DNA from: Streptomyces sp. NBC_00620
GTDB lineage: Bacteria; Actinomycetota; Actinomycetes; Streptomycetales; Streptomycetaceae
Direction of reading: 5' to 3'
NCBI RefSeq assembly: GCF_026341825.1
Contig: NZ_JAPENY010000001.1
Span: 4,092,001 to 4,156,000, forward strand
DNA: 64,000 bases
This document shows positions 34,586 to 42,593 of this stretch, in pieces (positions within the stretch are counted from its first letter, which is position 1; each line of letters starts with the position of its first letter). Under the pieces are notes generated by a model. That model was not told where the DNA came from, did not search any database, and saw nothing but the letters and a program-made list of their open reading frames with translations. Made by a program: the position numbers and the translations under genes.

Positions 34586-35605
34586 ATGCAGTACCGCACC
34601 TTGGGCCGCACCGGTGTGCAGGTCAGCTCCCTCGCACTCGGCGCGATGAACTTCGGCAAGATCGGGCGCACCACCCAGGACGAGGCCACCGCCCTCGTCG
34701 ACGCCGCCCTCGAGGGCGGGATCAACCTCATCGACACCGCGGACATGTACAGCGACGGCGAGTCGGAGGAGATGGTCGGCAAAGCCATCGCCGGCCGCCG
34801 CGACGACATCGTGCTGGCCACGAAGGCGAGCATGCCGATGGGTGACGAGCGCAACCACCAGGGCGGTTCGCGCCGCTGGCTGGTCACGGAGCTGGACAAC
34901 AGCCTGCGCCGTCTCGGCGTCGACCACGTGGATCTCTACCAGATCCACCGGTGGGACCCGACCACCAGCGACGAGGAGACGCTGTCGGCCCTGAACGACC
35001 TGCAACGCGCGGGAAAGATCCGCTACTTCGGCTCCTCGACCTTCCCGGCGCACCGCATCGTGCAGGCCCAGTGGGCCGCCCGCGAGCATCACCTGAGCCG
35101 CTACGTCACCGAACAGCCCAGCTACTCGATCCTGCAGCGCGGGATCGAGACCCACGTCCTGCCCGTCACCGAGGAGTACGGGCTCGGTGTGCTGGCGTGG
35201 AGCCCGCTGGCCTCGGGCTGGCTGTCGGGCGCCATCCGCGAGGGCCGGGAGATCACGACCAGCCGCTCGAAGTTCATGCCGGAGCGCTTCGACACCGCCA
35301 TCCCCGCCAACCGGGCCAGGCTCGACGCGGTCGAGCAGCTGGCCAAGGTCGCCGACGAGGCAGGCCTCACGCTGATCCAGCTCGCGCTCGGATTCGTGAC
35401 CGCGCACCCCGCCGTGACCAGCGCGATCATCGGCCCCCGCACCGTGGATCACCTCCACTCGCAGTTCGCCGCGGCGGACACCGTGCTCTCCGCCGACGTA
35501 CTCGACGCCATCGACGCCATCGTCGCCCCCGGTGTCGACCTGGCCGCGCACGAGAAGTACGACACTCCGCCCGCGCTGCTCGACCCGTCGCTGCGGCGCC
35601 GCTGA
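34586..35605 (+). CDS. Aldo-keto reductase
   Basis: A 339-residue NADPH-dependent TIM-barrel reductase. The catalytic tetrad is visible: Asp and Tyr in 'LIDTADMYSDGESEEM', Lys in 'VLATKASMPMG' and His in 'LYQIHRWDP'. The C-terminal cofactor region reads 'SAIIGPRTVDHLHSQFAA'. It reduces carbonyl groups; the substrate is unknown. The ATG at 34586 follows GGAGG. It starts downstream of the double operator and is followed 46 bp later by an LLM-class enzyme, so the two are probably co-induced when the TetR ligand is present. Confidence 0.9.
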   Translation: MQYRTLGRTGVQVSSLALGAMNFGKIGRTTQDEATALVDAALEGGINLIDTADMYSDGESEEMVGKAIAGRRDDIVLATKASMPMGDERNHQGGSRRWLVTELDNSLRRLGVDHVDLYQIHRWDPTTSDEETLSALNDLQRAGKIRYFGSSTFPAHRIVQAQWAAREHHLSRYVTEQPSYSILQRGIETHVLPVTEEYGLGVLAWSPLASGWLSGAIREGREITTSRSKFMPERFDTAIPANRARLDAVEQLAKVADEAGLTLIQLALGFVTAHPAVTSAIIGPRTVDHLHSQFAAADTVLSADVLDAIDAIVAPGVDLAAHEKYDTPPALLDPSLRRR

Positions 35606-35651
35606 GCGTCCGAGGAACGGTCCCCACATCCTCGAAAGGAGCACCGACTCC

Positions 35652-36527
35652 ATGCCGCCCACACCCCGACCCCGTTTCGGGATCATGACCGCCCCCATGC
35701 AGGTCGACTACCAGGACATCCTGTGCGTCTGGCGCGAGGCGGACACCATCCCGGAGATCGAGCACGCGTGGCTGTTCGATCACCTCATGCCGATCGGCGG
35801 CGACCCGGACGGACCGGCCCACGAAGGCTGGACGCTGCTCTCGGCCCTCGCCGCCCACACCCGACGACTTCGGCTCGGCCTGCTGGTGACCAGCAACCGG
35901 ATCCGGCCGCCCGCGCTGCTGGCCAAGATCGCCACGACCGTCGACATCGTCTCCGAAGGGCGGCTCGACTTCGGCATCGGCGTCGGCTCACGCCCCAGCC
36001 CTCCGCAGGCCCGCCGCGAGTACCCGGCACACGGTCTGCCCTTCCTGGACACCCCGCAGGCTGTGGAGAGCCTCGCCGAAGCCTGCACGGTGATCCGTCG
36101 GCTGTGGACCGAGGAGAAACCCTTCGACTTCCACGGCACCCACCACCAGCTCACCGGTGCGTTCGGCAACCCCAAGCCCGTCCAGCGCCCCCACCCGCCG
36201 ATCCTCATAGGCGGACGCTCGTCGGCGACGCTCCGCATAGTCGCCGAGCACGCCGACCTGTGGAACATCCCCGGCGGCGACATCGACGACGTAAGAAACC
36301 GCAGCGCACTGCTCGACCGCTACTGCGCCGAGATCGGCCGCGACCCCGCCTCGATCACCCGCTCGATCCACCTGGCCGTCTCCTACGACCGGCCCGGCGT
36401 CACCCGACAGGCGATCGGCGAAGCGATCGACGCCGGCTTCGGGCACATCGTCCTCGGACTGCCGGCGCCCTACCCCGCCGATGTCGCACGGTGGGTCGCC
36501 GACGAGCTCATCAGCACGTCGGGGTGA
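35652..36527 (+). CDS. LLM-class flavin/F420-dependent oxidoreductase
   Basis: A 291-residue TIM-barrel enzyme of the luciferase-like superfamily. Indicative segments are 'IEHAWLFDHLMPIGG', 'RLRLGLLVTSNRIRPPALLAKIATTVDIVSEGR' (with the non-prolyl cis-bulge strand), 'GIGVGS' and 'PPILIGG'. Such enzymes use FMN or F420; which one cannot be told reliably here. The ATG at 35652 has an AAAGGAG ribosome site. Probably in one operon with the aldo-keto reductase under the divergent TetR. Confidence 0.85.
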   Translation: MPPTPRPRFGIMTAPMQVDYQDILCVWREADTIPEIEHAWLFDHLMPIGGDPDGPAHEGWTLLSALAAHTRRLRLGLLVTSNRIRPPALLAKIATTVDIVSEGRLDFGIGVGSRPSPPQARREYPAHGLPFLDTPQAVESLAEACTVIRRLWTEEKPFDFHGTHHQLTGAFGNPKPVQRPHPPILIGGRSSATLRIVAEHADLWNIPGGDIDDVRNRSALLDRYCAEIGRDPASITRSIHLAVSYDRPGVTRQAIGEAIDAGFGHIVLGLPAPYPADVARWVADELISTSG

Positions 36528-36563
36528 CGCAACGAGCTTCCGTCGGGACTCCCCGCCGATCCG

Positions 36564-37280
36564 TCACCGCCAGTGCTCCCGCCCCGACGTGGTCACCGCC
36601 AGCACCCCCACCGCCACGGCGGAGATGAGCAGCGGAACACCCAGACCGTGGTCGAGCACCAGCCACGCGCCGAGCAGCGCGCCCGCGAGCATCGCGACGA
36701 CCGCGGCGACGCGGCGTGGGGAGTGGGTGCCCTTGCCGCCGGCCAGGCGGGAGTCGGAGGCGATGCCGGTCAGCGTCATCGTCAGGACGGTGGTCGTCAG
36801 ATCGGGTACGCCCAGCTTGCGTACGGTCGCGTTGCGCAGGCCCATGGCGAGGGCGGTGAGGGCGATGATCGCGTACGTCGTGCCGGTCGCGTCCGGGGCC
36901 GCGAAGGCCACCACCGACGCCGCGCCCACCAGCACCGCCTCGGCGGCGAGCGTCACCCGGGCCCAGGTGCGGCGCGATCCGCCGCCGAGCCATCTGGCGA
37001 CGCGTCCTCCGATCACCGCACCCGCCAGGAAGCAGCCCAGTGACGCCGCCGTGTGGGACACCGAGAAACCCGGCGCCCCGGCGGCGGCGAAGCCGAGCAC
37101 GACCACGTTGCCGGTCATGTTGGCGGTGAAGACGTGGTGGAGCCCCAGATAGCTCACCGCGTCGATCAGCCCGCTGACCACGGTCAGTACAAGGAGCACG
37201 ACGACCAGGGGGAGGCCGCGGGCCTCGGGGTCGCGTGCTTCGGGGTCGTGGGTCCCCGGCTCGGGTGGCTCGGTGGTCAC
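36564..37280 (-). CDS. DUF1275 (YoaK-like) membrane protein
   Basis: A 238-residue integral membrane protein with about six hydrophobic segments. The N-terminal 'VVSGLIDAVSYLGLHHVFTANMTGNVVVLGF' is the hallmark of the DUF1275/YoaK family; later segments include 'AASLGCFLAGAVIGGRVARW', 'AMGLRNATVRKLGVPDLTTTVLTMTLTGI' and a C-terminal pair. Function is unknown; membership in the transporter-like fold is suspected for the family. The GTG at 37280 has no clear ribosome site, and a perfect palindrome sits immediately upstream of it. Confidence 0.85.
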   Translation of the reverse strand: MTTEPPEPGTHDPEARDPEARGLPLVVVLLVLTVVSGLIDAVSYLGLHHVFTANMTGNVVVLGFAAAGAPGFSVSHTAASLGCFLAGAVIGGRVARWLGGGSRRTWARVTLAAEAVLVGAASVVAFAAPDATGTTYAIIALTALAMGLRNATVRKLGVPDLTTTVLTMTLTGIASDSRLAGGKGTHSPRRVAAVVAMLAGALLGAWLVLDHGLGVPLLISAVAVGVLAVTTSGREHWR

Positions 37281-37295
37281 TGGTCCAGTGGACCA
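37281..37295. promoter_or_regulatory. Palindrome abutting the DUF1275 start
   Basis: TGGTCCAGTGGACCA is a perfect 15-bp palindrome (7-bp arms) touching the start codon. It resembles GntR-type operators and could block transcription or translation initiation. Confidence 0.5.
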
Positions 37296-37330
37296 TGTGC
37301 GCCCTCGTATGGCCGGGCGCGGGTACACGG

Positions 37331-37363
37331 AAGCGGCGGCCCCGGGAATCGGGGCCGCCGCTT
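37331..37363. terminator. Terminator of the transglycosylase gene
   Basis: A 13-bp stem (37331-37343 with 37351-37363, loop GGGAATC) lies just beyond the minus-strand stop at 37385 and is flanked by a T-run on the plus strand. Confidence 0.75.
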
Positions 37364-37384
37364 TCACATGCTTGCTGGGGTGGC

Positions 37385-37801
37385 TCAGTACCAGCCGTTG
37401 GCCTGCCAGAAGTTCCAGGCGCCGACCGGGCTGCCGTAGCGGTCGTTCATGTAGTTGAGACCCCACTTGATCTGGGTCTCGGGGTTGGTCTTCCAGTCGG
37501 AGCCGGCGGAAGCCATCTTCGAGCCGGGCAGAGCCTGGACCAGGCCGTAGGCGCCGGACGAGGAGTTGGTGGCGTTGACGTCCCAGCCGCTCTCGTGCTC
37601 GACGATCTTGCTGAACGCGTTGAACTGCGCGGCGTCCGGGATCACCTTGTGCGCGATCGTCTTCGCGGAGGAGGCCGAGGCGGTCGTCGCAGCCTGCGCC
37701 GGAGCGGCGGTCAGCACCATGCCGGTCGTGGCGGCGGCCAGGGCGACGGCGGTGAGGGCCTTCTTCGGGGAAGCGATGCGACGGATGACGGAGACGGACA
37801 C
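37385..37801 (-). CDS. Secreted transglycosylase-like protein
   Basis: A 138-residue secreted cell-wall protein. After a signal peptide ('PKKALTAVALAAATTGMVLTA...AQAA') comes a lysozyme-like/SLT fold: catalytic Glu in 'FSKIVEHESGWDVNATN', then 'SSGAYGLVQALPGSKMASAG', 'NPETQIKWGLNYMNDRYGSP' and the terminal 'AWNFWQANGWY'. It should cleave peptidoglycan glycan strands outside the membrane. The GTG at 37801 follows AAAAAGG; an ATG at 37843 is in frame but lacks a ribosome site. A long leader of more than 300 bp precedes it. Confidence 0.87.
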   Translation of the reverse strand: MSVSVIRRIASPKKALTAVALAAATTGMVLTAAPAQAATTASASSAKTIAHKVIPDAAQFNAFSKIVEHESGWDVNATNSSSGAYGLVQALPGSKMASAGSDWKTNPETQIKWGLNYMNDRYGSPVGAWNFWQANGWY

Positions 37802-38178
37802 GGAGAACCTTTTTCTTCGGGGACATGGAGTCGTCGTACGCATGCCGGAGCCACGAGGTACGTGGTGGGGAATGCGTGGGCGCCGCGAACCCGGGTGGGC
37901 TCGTGGCGCCTGGCGACTGCTCCAGAGAAACAGGCTCAGGGTCCGTCCGCAATGACCCCTTTTACTAGTGGTGGTCGCATGCGAGTAGAAAGTACCTTGT
38001 GTGATCTGGCTCTCAAACCCCAGGTCAGAGGGGTTGCGGGCGCGTACATGTCATCAATTTCGGCTACTACCGCGCTTCGTATGTGACCAAGGTCCTGTGG
38101 GACGGCTCACCCCGCGTGTGACGGACGGCGTACGCATGTGTACGGGGTGCGGCCGGGCGGTGTGACGGGCGCCGCAGA
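37802..38178. other. Long leader and intergenic region before the transglycosylase gene
   Basis: No gene is supported. On the minus strand it contains GC-rich inverted repeats (GGCGCC repeated about 20 nt apart near 37890-37925, and CACGAG/CTCGTG arms around 37850-37920) that could fold into a structured leader. Secreted peptidoglycan hydrolase genes in Streptomyces often have c-di-AMP riboswitch leaders, but I cannot match the conserved core here. Distal to 37980 I see nothing further. Confidence 0.35.
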
Positions 38179-39006
38179 TCAACTGGGTTCGAACGTGACC
38201 GGGGTCTCGAATGCGGCCCGCCGGGTGGCCCGGCGCAGCGCCTTGAGGAGGGTCGCGCCGAGCGTGAGGGTCAGCACGACGGTGACGACGGCCCGGCCCA
38301 GGTCCCAGCCGAGCGAGGTGGCCAGGCAGTACGCGACGAAGCGGGCCAGGTTGGCGGGGAGGGTGCTCCCCGGGTCGAAGGCGACGTTCGAGGCCTGGGC
38401 GTCCATGAAGGGCCAGCCCGCGAGGTTCATGACGGTGCCGTATGCGAAGGCCGCGAGGAACCCGTACGCGGCGAGCATGGCCAGCTCCCCGCGCCCGCGC
38501 AGCCGGTCAGGGCCCGGCAGCAGCCCGGCGCCCATCGTGAACCAGCCCATGGCCAGCATCTGGAACGGCATCCAGGGCCCCACGCCACCCGTGAGCAGCG
38601 CCGACGCGAACATCGTCACGGAGCCGAGCACGAACCCGAACCCCGGCCCCAGCACCCGCCCGCTCAGCACCATCAGGAAGAACATCGGCTCGATCCCGGC
38701 GGTCCCGGCCCCGATCGGCCGCAGCGCGGCGCCGGTGGCGGCCAGCACACCGAGCATCGCCACGGCCTTCGGACCGAGACCGGACTCCGAGATCGTCGCG
38801 GTGACGACCCCTACGAGGAGGACGAGGAGGCCCGCGAAGAGCCACGGCGCGTCCTGTGCGTGCGCGCTGACCTGGGAGGACGGGTCGGCGAAGAGGGGCC
38901 AGGTGAAACCGGCGAGGCCGGTGGCGCCGGCGAGGGCCAGGGCGAGGAGCGAGCGGGGGCCGAGGCGGATGGCGCGGGCCTGGCGCTGGGGTCGGCGGGT
39001 GGTCAT
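38179..39006 (-). CDS. cbrT: ECF transporter S component, predicted cobalamin-specific
   Basis: A 275-residue integral membrane protein with about six helices, matching ECF S components: 'LLVLLVGVVTATISESG', 'AALRPIGAGTAGIEPMFFLMVLSGRVLGPGFGFVLGS' and 'GPWMPFQMLAMGWFTMGAGLLP'. The Gly-rich segment after 'IEPMFFLMVLSG' is typical of the actinobacterial B12-associated CbrT group. The ATG at 39006 overlaps the stop of the ATPase gene by four bases (ATGA). It is the last gene of an operon headed by a cobalamin riboswitch, which gives the substrate prediction; direct evidence is lacking. Confidence 0.83.
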   Translation of the reverse strand: MTTRRPQRQARAIRLGPRSLLALALAGATGLAGFTWPLFADPSSQVSAHAQDAPWLFAGLLVLLVGVVTATISESGLGPKAVAMLGVLAATGAALRPIGAGTAGIEPMFFLMVLSGRVLGPGFGFVLGSVTMFASALLTGGVGPWMPFQMLAMGWFTMGAGLLPGPDRLRGRGELAMLAAYGFLAAFAYGTVMNLAGWPFMDAQASNVAFDPGSTLPANLARFVAYCLATSLGWDLGRAVVTVVLTLTLGATLLKALRRATRRAAFETPVTFEPS

Positions 39007-40679
39007 GAGAGCGCCTCCCTGACCTGGGCGACGGTCAGCCACGGCTGCGGGGCCAGGATCTTCGTGACCTGCGGGGCGAAGGACGGGGACGCGACGACCA
39101 CCTCGGCGGTGGGGCCGTCGGCGACGACCTCGCCGTCCGCGAGGATCACCACACGGTGGGCGAGCTCGGCGGCGAGCTCCACGTCGTGGGTGGCCAGGAT
39201 GATCGCGTGCCCCTCGGCGGCCAGCGTGCGCAGAAGAGCGACCAGGCGGGCCTTGGCCGCGTAGTCGAGGCCGCGGGTCGGCTCGTCCAGGAGCAGCAGC
39301 GGGGGGCGGGCCGTCAGCACGACGGCCAGCGCCAGCGCCAGCCGCTGGCCCTCCGACAGGTCACGCGGGTGCGTGCCGTCCCCGATACCCGGCAGCAGCT
39401 CGGACACCAGCGCCCGGCAGGTACCGGGCCCGGCGCCCGCATCGGCGTCGGCCGCCGCGCACTCGGCGGCCACCGTGTCCGCGTACAGCAGATCCCGCGG
39501 TTCCTGCGGTACGAGACCCACGCGGCGTACGAGGTCCCGCGGGGCGGCGCGATGCGGGACCGCCCCACCGACCCGCACGGATCCGCCCGCCGGCTCGACC
39601 AGCCCGACCAGCGCACCGAGCAGCGTGGATTTCCCGGCGCCGTTCCGTCCCATCAGCGCGATGGTCTCGCCGGGGGCGGCGGTGAGATCGACGCGGCGGA
39701 GCGCCTCGATGCGGCCGCGGCGGACGGTGAGGGCTTCGACCTCGGCCGGTTGCTGGGGTACTGGGGCTTCCGAGGTGTGCTTGCGCAGGAACCGGGCACG
39801 GCGGGGTGGCCCGGCGACGGGGGCGGGTGTGGGTGTAGATACGCGTACGGGTGGGGGAGTCGGCGTCGCGAGTCGTTCCCGTAGCGCGCCCGCCCTGCGT
39901 CGGGCGTCGCGGACCGTCAGGGGTAGGGGGGACCAGTCGGCCAGGCGGCCCAGGGCTACTACCGGTGGGTATACCGGGGAGACCGCCATCACCTCGGACG
40001 GGGGGCCGAGGAGTGGGGCGGCGCCGGGGGAGGGGAGGAGGACGACCTGGTCGGCGTACTGGATGACGCGTTCCAAGCGGTGTTCGGCGAGGAGGACTGT
40101 GGTGCCGAGGTCGTGGACGAGGCGTTGGAGGACGGCGAGGACCTCCTCGGCGGCGGCGGGGTCGAGGGCCGACGTGGGTTCGTCGAGGACCAGGACCTTC
40201 GGGTGCGGGGTCAGTACCGAGCCGATGGCGACGCGCTGCTGCTGGCCGCCGGAGAGCGTCGCGATCGGGCGGTCGCGGAGGTCGGCGAGGCCGAGGAGGT
40301 CGAGGGTCTCCTCCACGCGGCGGCGCATCACGTCCGGCGCCAGGCCCAACGACTCCATGCCGTACGCGAGTTCGTCCTCGACCGTGTCCGTGACGAAGTG
40401 GGACAGCGGGTCCTGGCCCACCGTCCCTACGACATCGGCGAGTTCACGGGGCTTGTGCGTGCGGGTGTCCCGGCCGGCGACCGTGACCCGGCCGCGCAGA
40501 GTGCCTCCGGTGAAGTGGGGGACGAGACCGCTGACCGCGCCGAGGATCGTCGACTTGCCGACCCCCGACGGGCCGACCAGCAGCACGAGTTCACCCTCGG
40601 GGACCTCGAAGTCCACGCCCTGGACGGTGGGTTCGGCCACCCCGTCGTACGTCACGGAGACATCCTCGAAGCGGATCAT
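39003..40679 (-). CDS. cbrU: ECF transporter fused double ATPase (A1-A2)
   Basis: A 558-residue cytoplasmic protein with two ABC ATPase domains in one chain. Domain 1: Walker A 'LVGPSGVGKSTILG', signature 'ATLSGGQQQRVAIG', Walker B 'KVLVLDEPTSALDP'. Domain 2 (from ~330): Walker A 'LMGRNGAGKSTLLG', signature 'RDLSEGQRLALAL', Walker B 'LLLLDEPTRGLDYA'. The domain 2 signature is LSEGQ rather than LSGGQ, so the two sites are not equivalent. A Pro-rich linker (PTPPPVRVSTPTPAPVAGPP) joins them. The ATG at 40679 overlaps the T-component stop, and the gene overlaps CbrT by 4 nt, so the operon is tightly coupled. Confidence 0.9.
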   Translation of the reverse strand: MIRFEDVSVTYDGVAEPTVQGVDFEVPEGELVLLVGPSGVGKSTILGAVSGLVPHFTGGTLRGRVTVAGRDTRTHKPRELADVVGTVGQDPLSHFVTDTVEDELAYGMESLGLAPDVMRRRVEETLDLLGLADLRDRPIATLSGGQQQRVAIGSVLTPHPKVLVLDEPTSALDPAAAEEVLAVLQRLVHDLGTTVLLAEHRLERVIQYADQVVLLPSPGAAPLLGPPSEVMAVSPVYPPVVALGRLADWSPLPLTVRDARRRAGALRERLATPTPPPVRVSTPTPAPVAGPPRRARFLRKHTSEAPVPQQPAEVEALTVRRGRIEALRRVDLTAAPGETIALMGRNGAGKSTLLGALVGLVEPAGGSVRVGGAVPHRAAPRDLVRRVGLVPQEPRDLLYADTVAAECAAADADAGAGPGTCRALVSELLPGIGDGTHPRDLSEGQRLALALAVVLTARPPLLLLDEPTRGLDYAAKARLVALLRTLAAEGHAIILATHDVELAAELAHRVVILADGEVVADGPTAEVVVASPSFAPQVTKILAPQPWLTVAQVREALS

Positions 40680-41962
40680 GAGGGTTGCTTCCTGGGAGTC
40701 GGAGTCGGAGTCGGAGTGGGAGTTCGGGCGGGAGCCGGGGTGACGAAGGCGGGCAGCAGGCCGAGCAGGATCGCCGCCGCCGGCCGGAGCGGGAGGGTGG
40801 GGGCCACCAGGGGTACGACGCCCGGGCGCAGCGCCGACGGGTCGTACGAGGCGGACACGATCAGCAGCGCGGCGACGGCGACCCCCGAACCCGCGACCAG
40901 CCAGGCCCGTACGCCCCAAGCGTCCGGCCGGTACCGCGTCCGCACCGAACGACGGCCGCCCAGCCACAGGCCTCCGAGCGCCGCGGCCAGCCCGGCGAGC
41001 AGCACGGGCAGGCCGTACGTCCCGCCTTCGGCGGTCAGCAGTCCGTACGTTCCCGCGCAGACGCCGAGCAGGCCGCCCAGCGTCAGGGCGGCCGTGGTGC
41101 GGCGGACGGCGGGCGGTACCTCGGCCGTCCTGCCGTACCCGCGCGCGTCCATCGCCGCCGCCAGCGCGACCGAGCGTTCCAACGCGCCCTCCAGGACCGG
41201 GAGTCCGACGTGCAGCAGGCCCCGCAGGCCCCGGTCGGCGCGGCCCCGCAGACGGCGGGCGGCGCGCAGCCGTTGGGCGTCCGCGATCAGGTTCGGCGCG
41301 AAGGTCAGCGCGACGACTACGGCTACGCCCGCCTCGTACAGCGCGCCCGGCAGCGACTTCAGCAGCCGCGCCGGGTTGGCGAGGGCGTTCGCCGCGCCTA
41401 CGCAGATGAGGAGCGTGGCCAGTTTCAGGCCGTCGTACAGGGCGAAGACCAGGCCTTCCGCGGTGACCCGGCCGCCGATCCGGATGCCTTGGGCCCAGTG
41501 GGGGAGGGGGACTTCGGGGAGGGTGACGATGACGTGCGTGCCGGGGATGGGGGAGCCGAGGACTATGGCGAAGGCGAGGCGGATGCCGAGGACGGCTATG
41601 CCGAGCTTGACGAAGGCGCCGTAGGAGCGGGCCCAGGGGGCCTCGCTCCTGCGTGCCGCCACTACGTATCCGGCTACGCCGATGAGGAGGGTGAGGAGGA
41701 GGGGGTTCGTGGTGCGGGTGGCGGCTGTTCCGAGCCCTAGTGCCCAGATCCACCAGGCGCCGGGGTGGACGGCGTTGGTGCGGGTCGCCTTCGGCGTGAG
41801 GTCACGGCGGTGCCGTGAGCCTTGGCTTTGGATGGCACCCGGCGCTGGTGGCTGTGCCCACCCGTCCCGCCCTGCGGGACGATTGCCCACAGCGGTAGCA
41901 GCAGACGTGCTCCCCCGCCAGGCGAGCCGTTTGCCGGTGTTTTCGTCCTTGCCCGTTGTCAT
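40676..41962 (-). CDS. cbrV: ECF transporter T component (CbiQ-like)
   Basis: A 428-residue membrane protein; the CbiQ/EcfT core is ~90-340 with helices 'PLLLTLLIGVAGYVVA' and 'GAFVKLGIAVLGIRLAFAI'. The two coupling motifs that clasp the ATPases are visible as 'AARRLRGRADRGLRG' and 'AAMDARGYGRTAE'. It is longer than most EcfT proteins: an unusual soluble N-terminus of ~65 residues and three extra C-terminal helices ('GLPVLLAGLAAALGGLWLG', 'AWLVAGSGVAVAALLIVSA', 'AAAILLGLLPAFV'). The C-terminus is a Thr-Pro repeat (PTPTPTPTPRKQPS) encoded by an imperfect GGAGTC DNA repeat at 40693-40722. The start follows the upstream gene's stop by 7 nt. Confidence 0.87.
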   Translation of the reverse strand: MTTGKDENTGKRLAWRGSTSAATAVGNRPAGRDGWAQPPAPGAIQSQGSRHRRDLTPKATRTNAVHPGAWWIWALGLGTAATRTTNPLLLTLLIGVAGYVVAARRSEAPWARSYGAFVKLGIAVLGIRLAFAIVLGSPIPGTHVIVTLPEVPLPHWAQGIRIGGRVTAEGLVFALYDGLKLATLLICVGAANALANPARLLKSLPGALYEAGVAVVVALTFAPNLIADAQRLRAARRLRGRADRGLRGLLHVGLPVLEGALERSVALAAAMDARGYGRTAEVPPAVRRTTAALTLGGLLGVCAGTYGLLTAEGGTYGLPVLLAGLAAALGGLWLGGRRSVRTRYRPDAWGVRAWLVAGSGVAVAALLIVSASYDPSALRPGVVPLVAPTLPLRPAAAILLGLLPAFVTPAPARTPTPTPTPTPRKQPS

Positions 41963-41969
41963 CGTCGGC

Positions 41970-42593
41970 TCAGTTTCGCCGGCGTCGGGACTGCCAGATT
42001 GCTGCTCCGCCCAGTGCTGCGACGGCTGCTGCTCCGGCCAGGAGGCCGAGTGACGGGCCGCCCTGGTCGGTCGGTTTGGGCTTGGCGGTGGTGGAGATCT
42101 GGTCGGCGCAGCCCGTTGACGGGTAGCCCGCGATGGCGCACAGGAGGGCGTTGGTGTCGTAGCGGAGGGGTCTCGCGACGGCGGCCAGGGCTTCGGCGGA
42201 GGTGGCGTCGGAGGGGACGCGGGCGCAGGCCGTACGCGGGGACGGTGGGGTCTCGCCGGACGGCGCGTCCGTGGGCGTACCGAAGTCGATGACGAGGGCC
42301 ACGCGCTTCTTGCCCTGCTGGGCGGGCGACTTGGCGCAGATGGAGGCGAAGTCCGTGTCGCCGCGGGGCTTCGACGCCTGTTGCGAGTCCTCGCTCACCG
42401 CGAAGCGGAAACCCTGGACGTCGCCGTCGGACGGCCGCGCGGTCGACGGCCCCTGCGTCGCGTACGTCCACCGGCCGCCGGTGAGGTCCCAGAAGGACCA
42501 GTAGCGGTAGCCGACGGCCTGGGCCTGCCCCGCCGTCCCGAGCAGGAGGAGGAGAACGGCGAGGACCAGGGCAGTCGTACCGCGTCGGCTCAC
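41970..42593 (-). CDS. SCO2322-family secreted protein, possible cobalamin-capture partner
   Basis: A 207-residue exported protein: signal peptide 'TTALVLAVLLLLLGTAGQAQA', a ~140-residue extracellular domain, and a C-terminal membrane anchor 'LGLLAGAAAVAALGGAAIWQSRRRRN'. The first extracellular strand pattern 'YRYWSFWDLTGGRWTYATQG' followed by 'DGDVQGFRFA' recalls the small beta domain (DUF4430-type) of intrinsic factor and transcobalamin, which caps bound cobalamin. Three Cys residues are conserved-looking ('SICAKS', 'RTACARV', 'LLCAIAGYPSTGCA' adds two). It overlaps the toroid-fold gene by four bases (GTGA). The function is inferred from the riboswitch and this resemblance. Confidence 0.7.
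   Translation of the reverse strand: MSRRGTTALVLAVLLLLLGTAGQAQAVGYRYWSFWDLTGGRWTYATQGPSTARPSDGDVQGFRFAVSEDSQQASKPRGDTDFASICAKSPAQQGKKRVALVIDFGTPTDAPSGETPPSPRTACARVPSDATSAEALAAVARPLRYDTNALLCAIAGYPSTGCADQISTTAKPKPTDQGGPSLGLLAGAAAVAALGGAAIWQSRRRRN

Noticed and set aside
37802..38060. c-di-AMP (ydaO) riboswitch before the transglycosylase gene
   Set aside because: The gene type and leader length fit, but I could not find the conserved ydaO core segments; only generic GC-rich inverted repeats are present.
40680..41753. Extension of the fused ABC ATPase to 41753
   Set aside because: The extension overlaps the T-component gene in another frame and is Pro/Arg-rich. The ATG at 40679 begins a normal ATPase domain.
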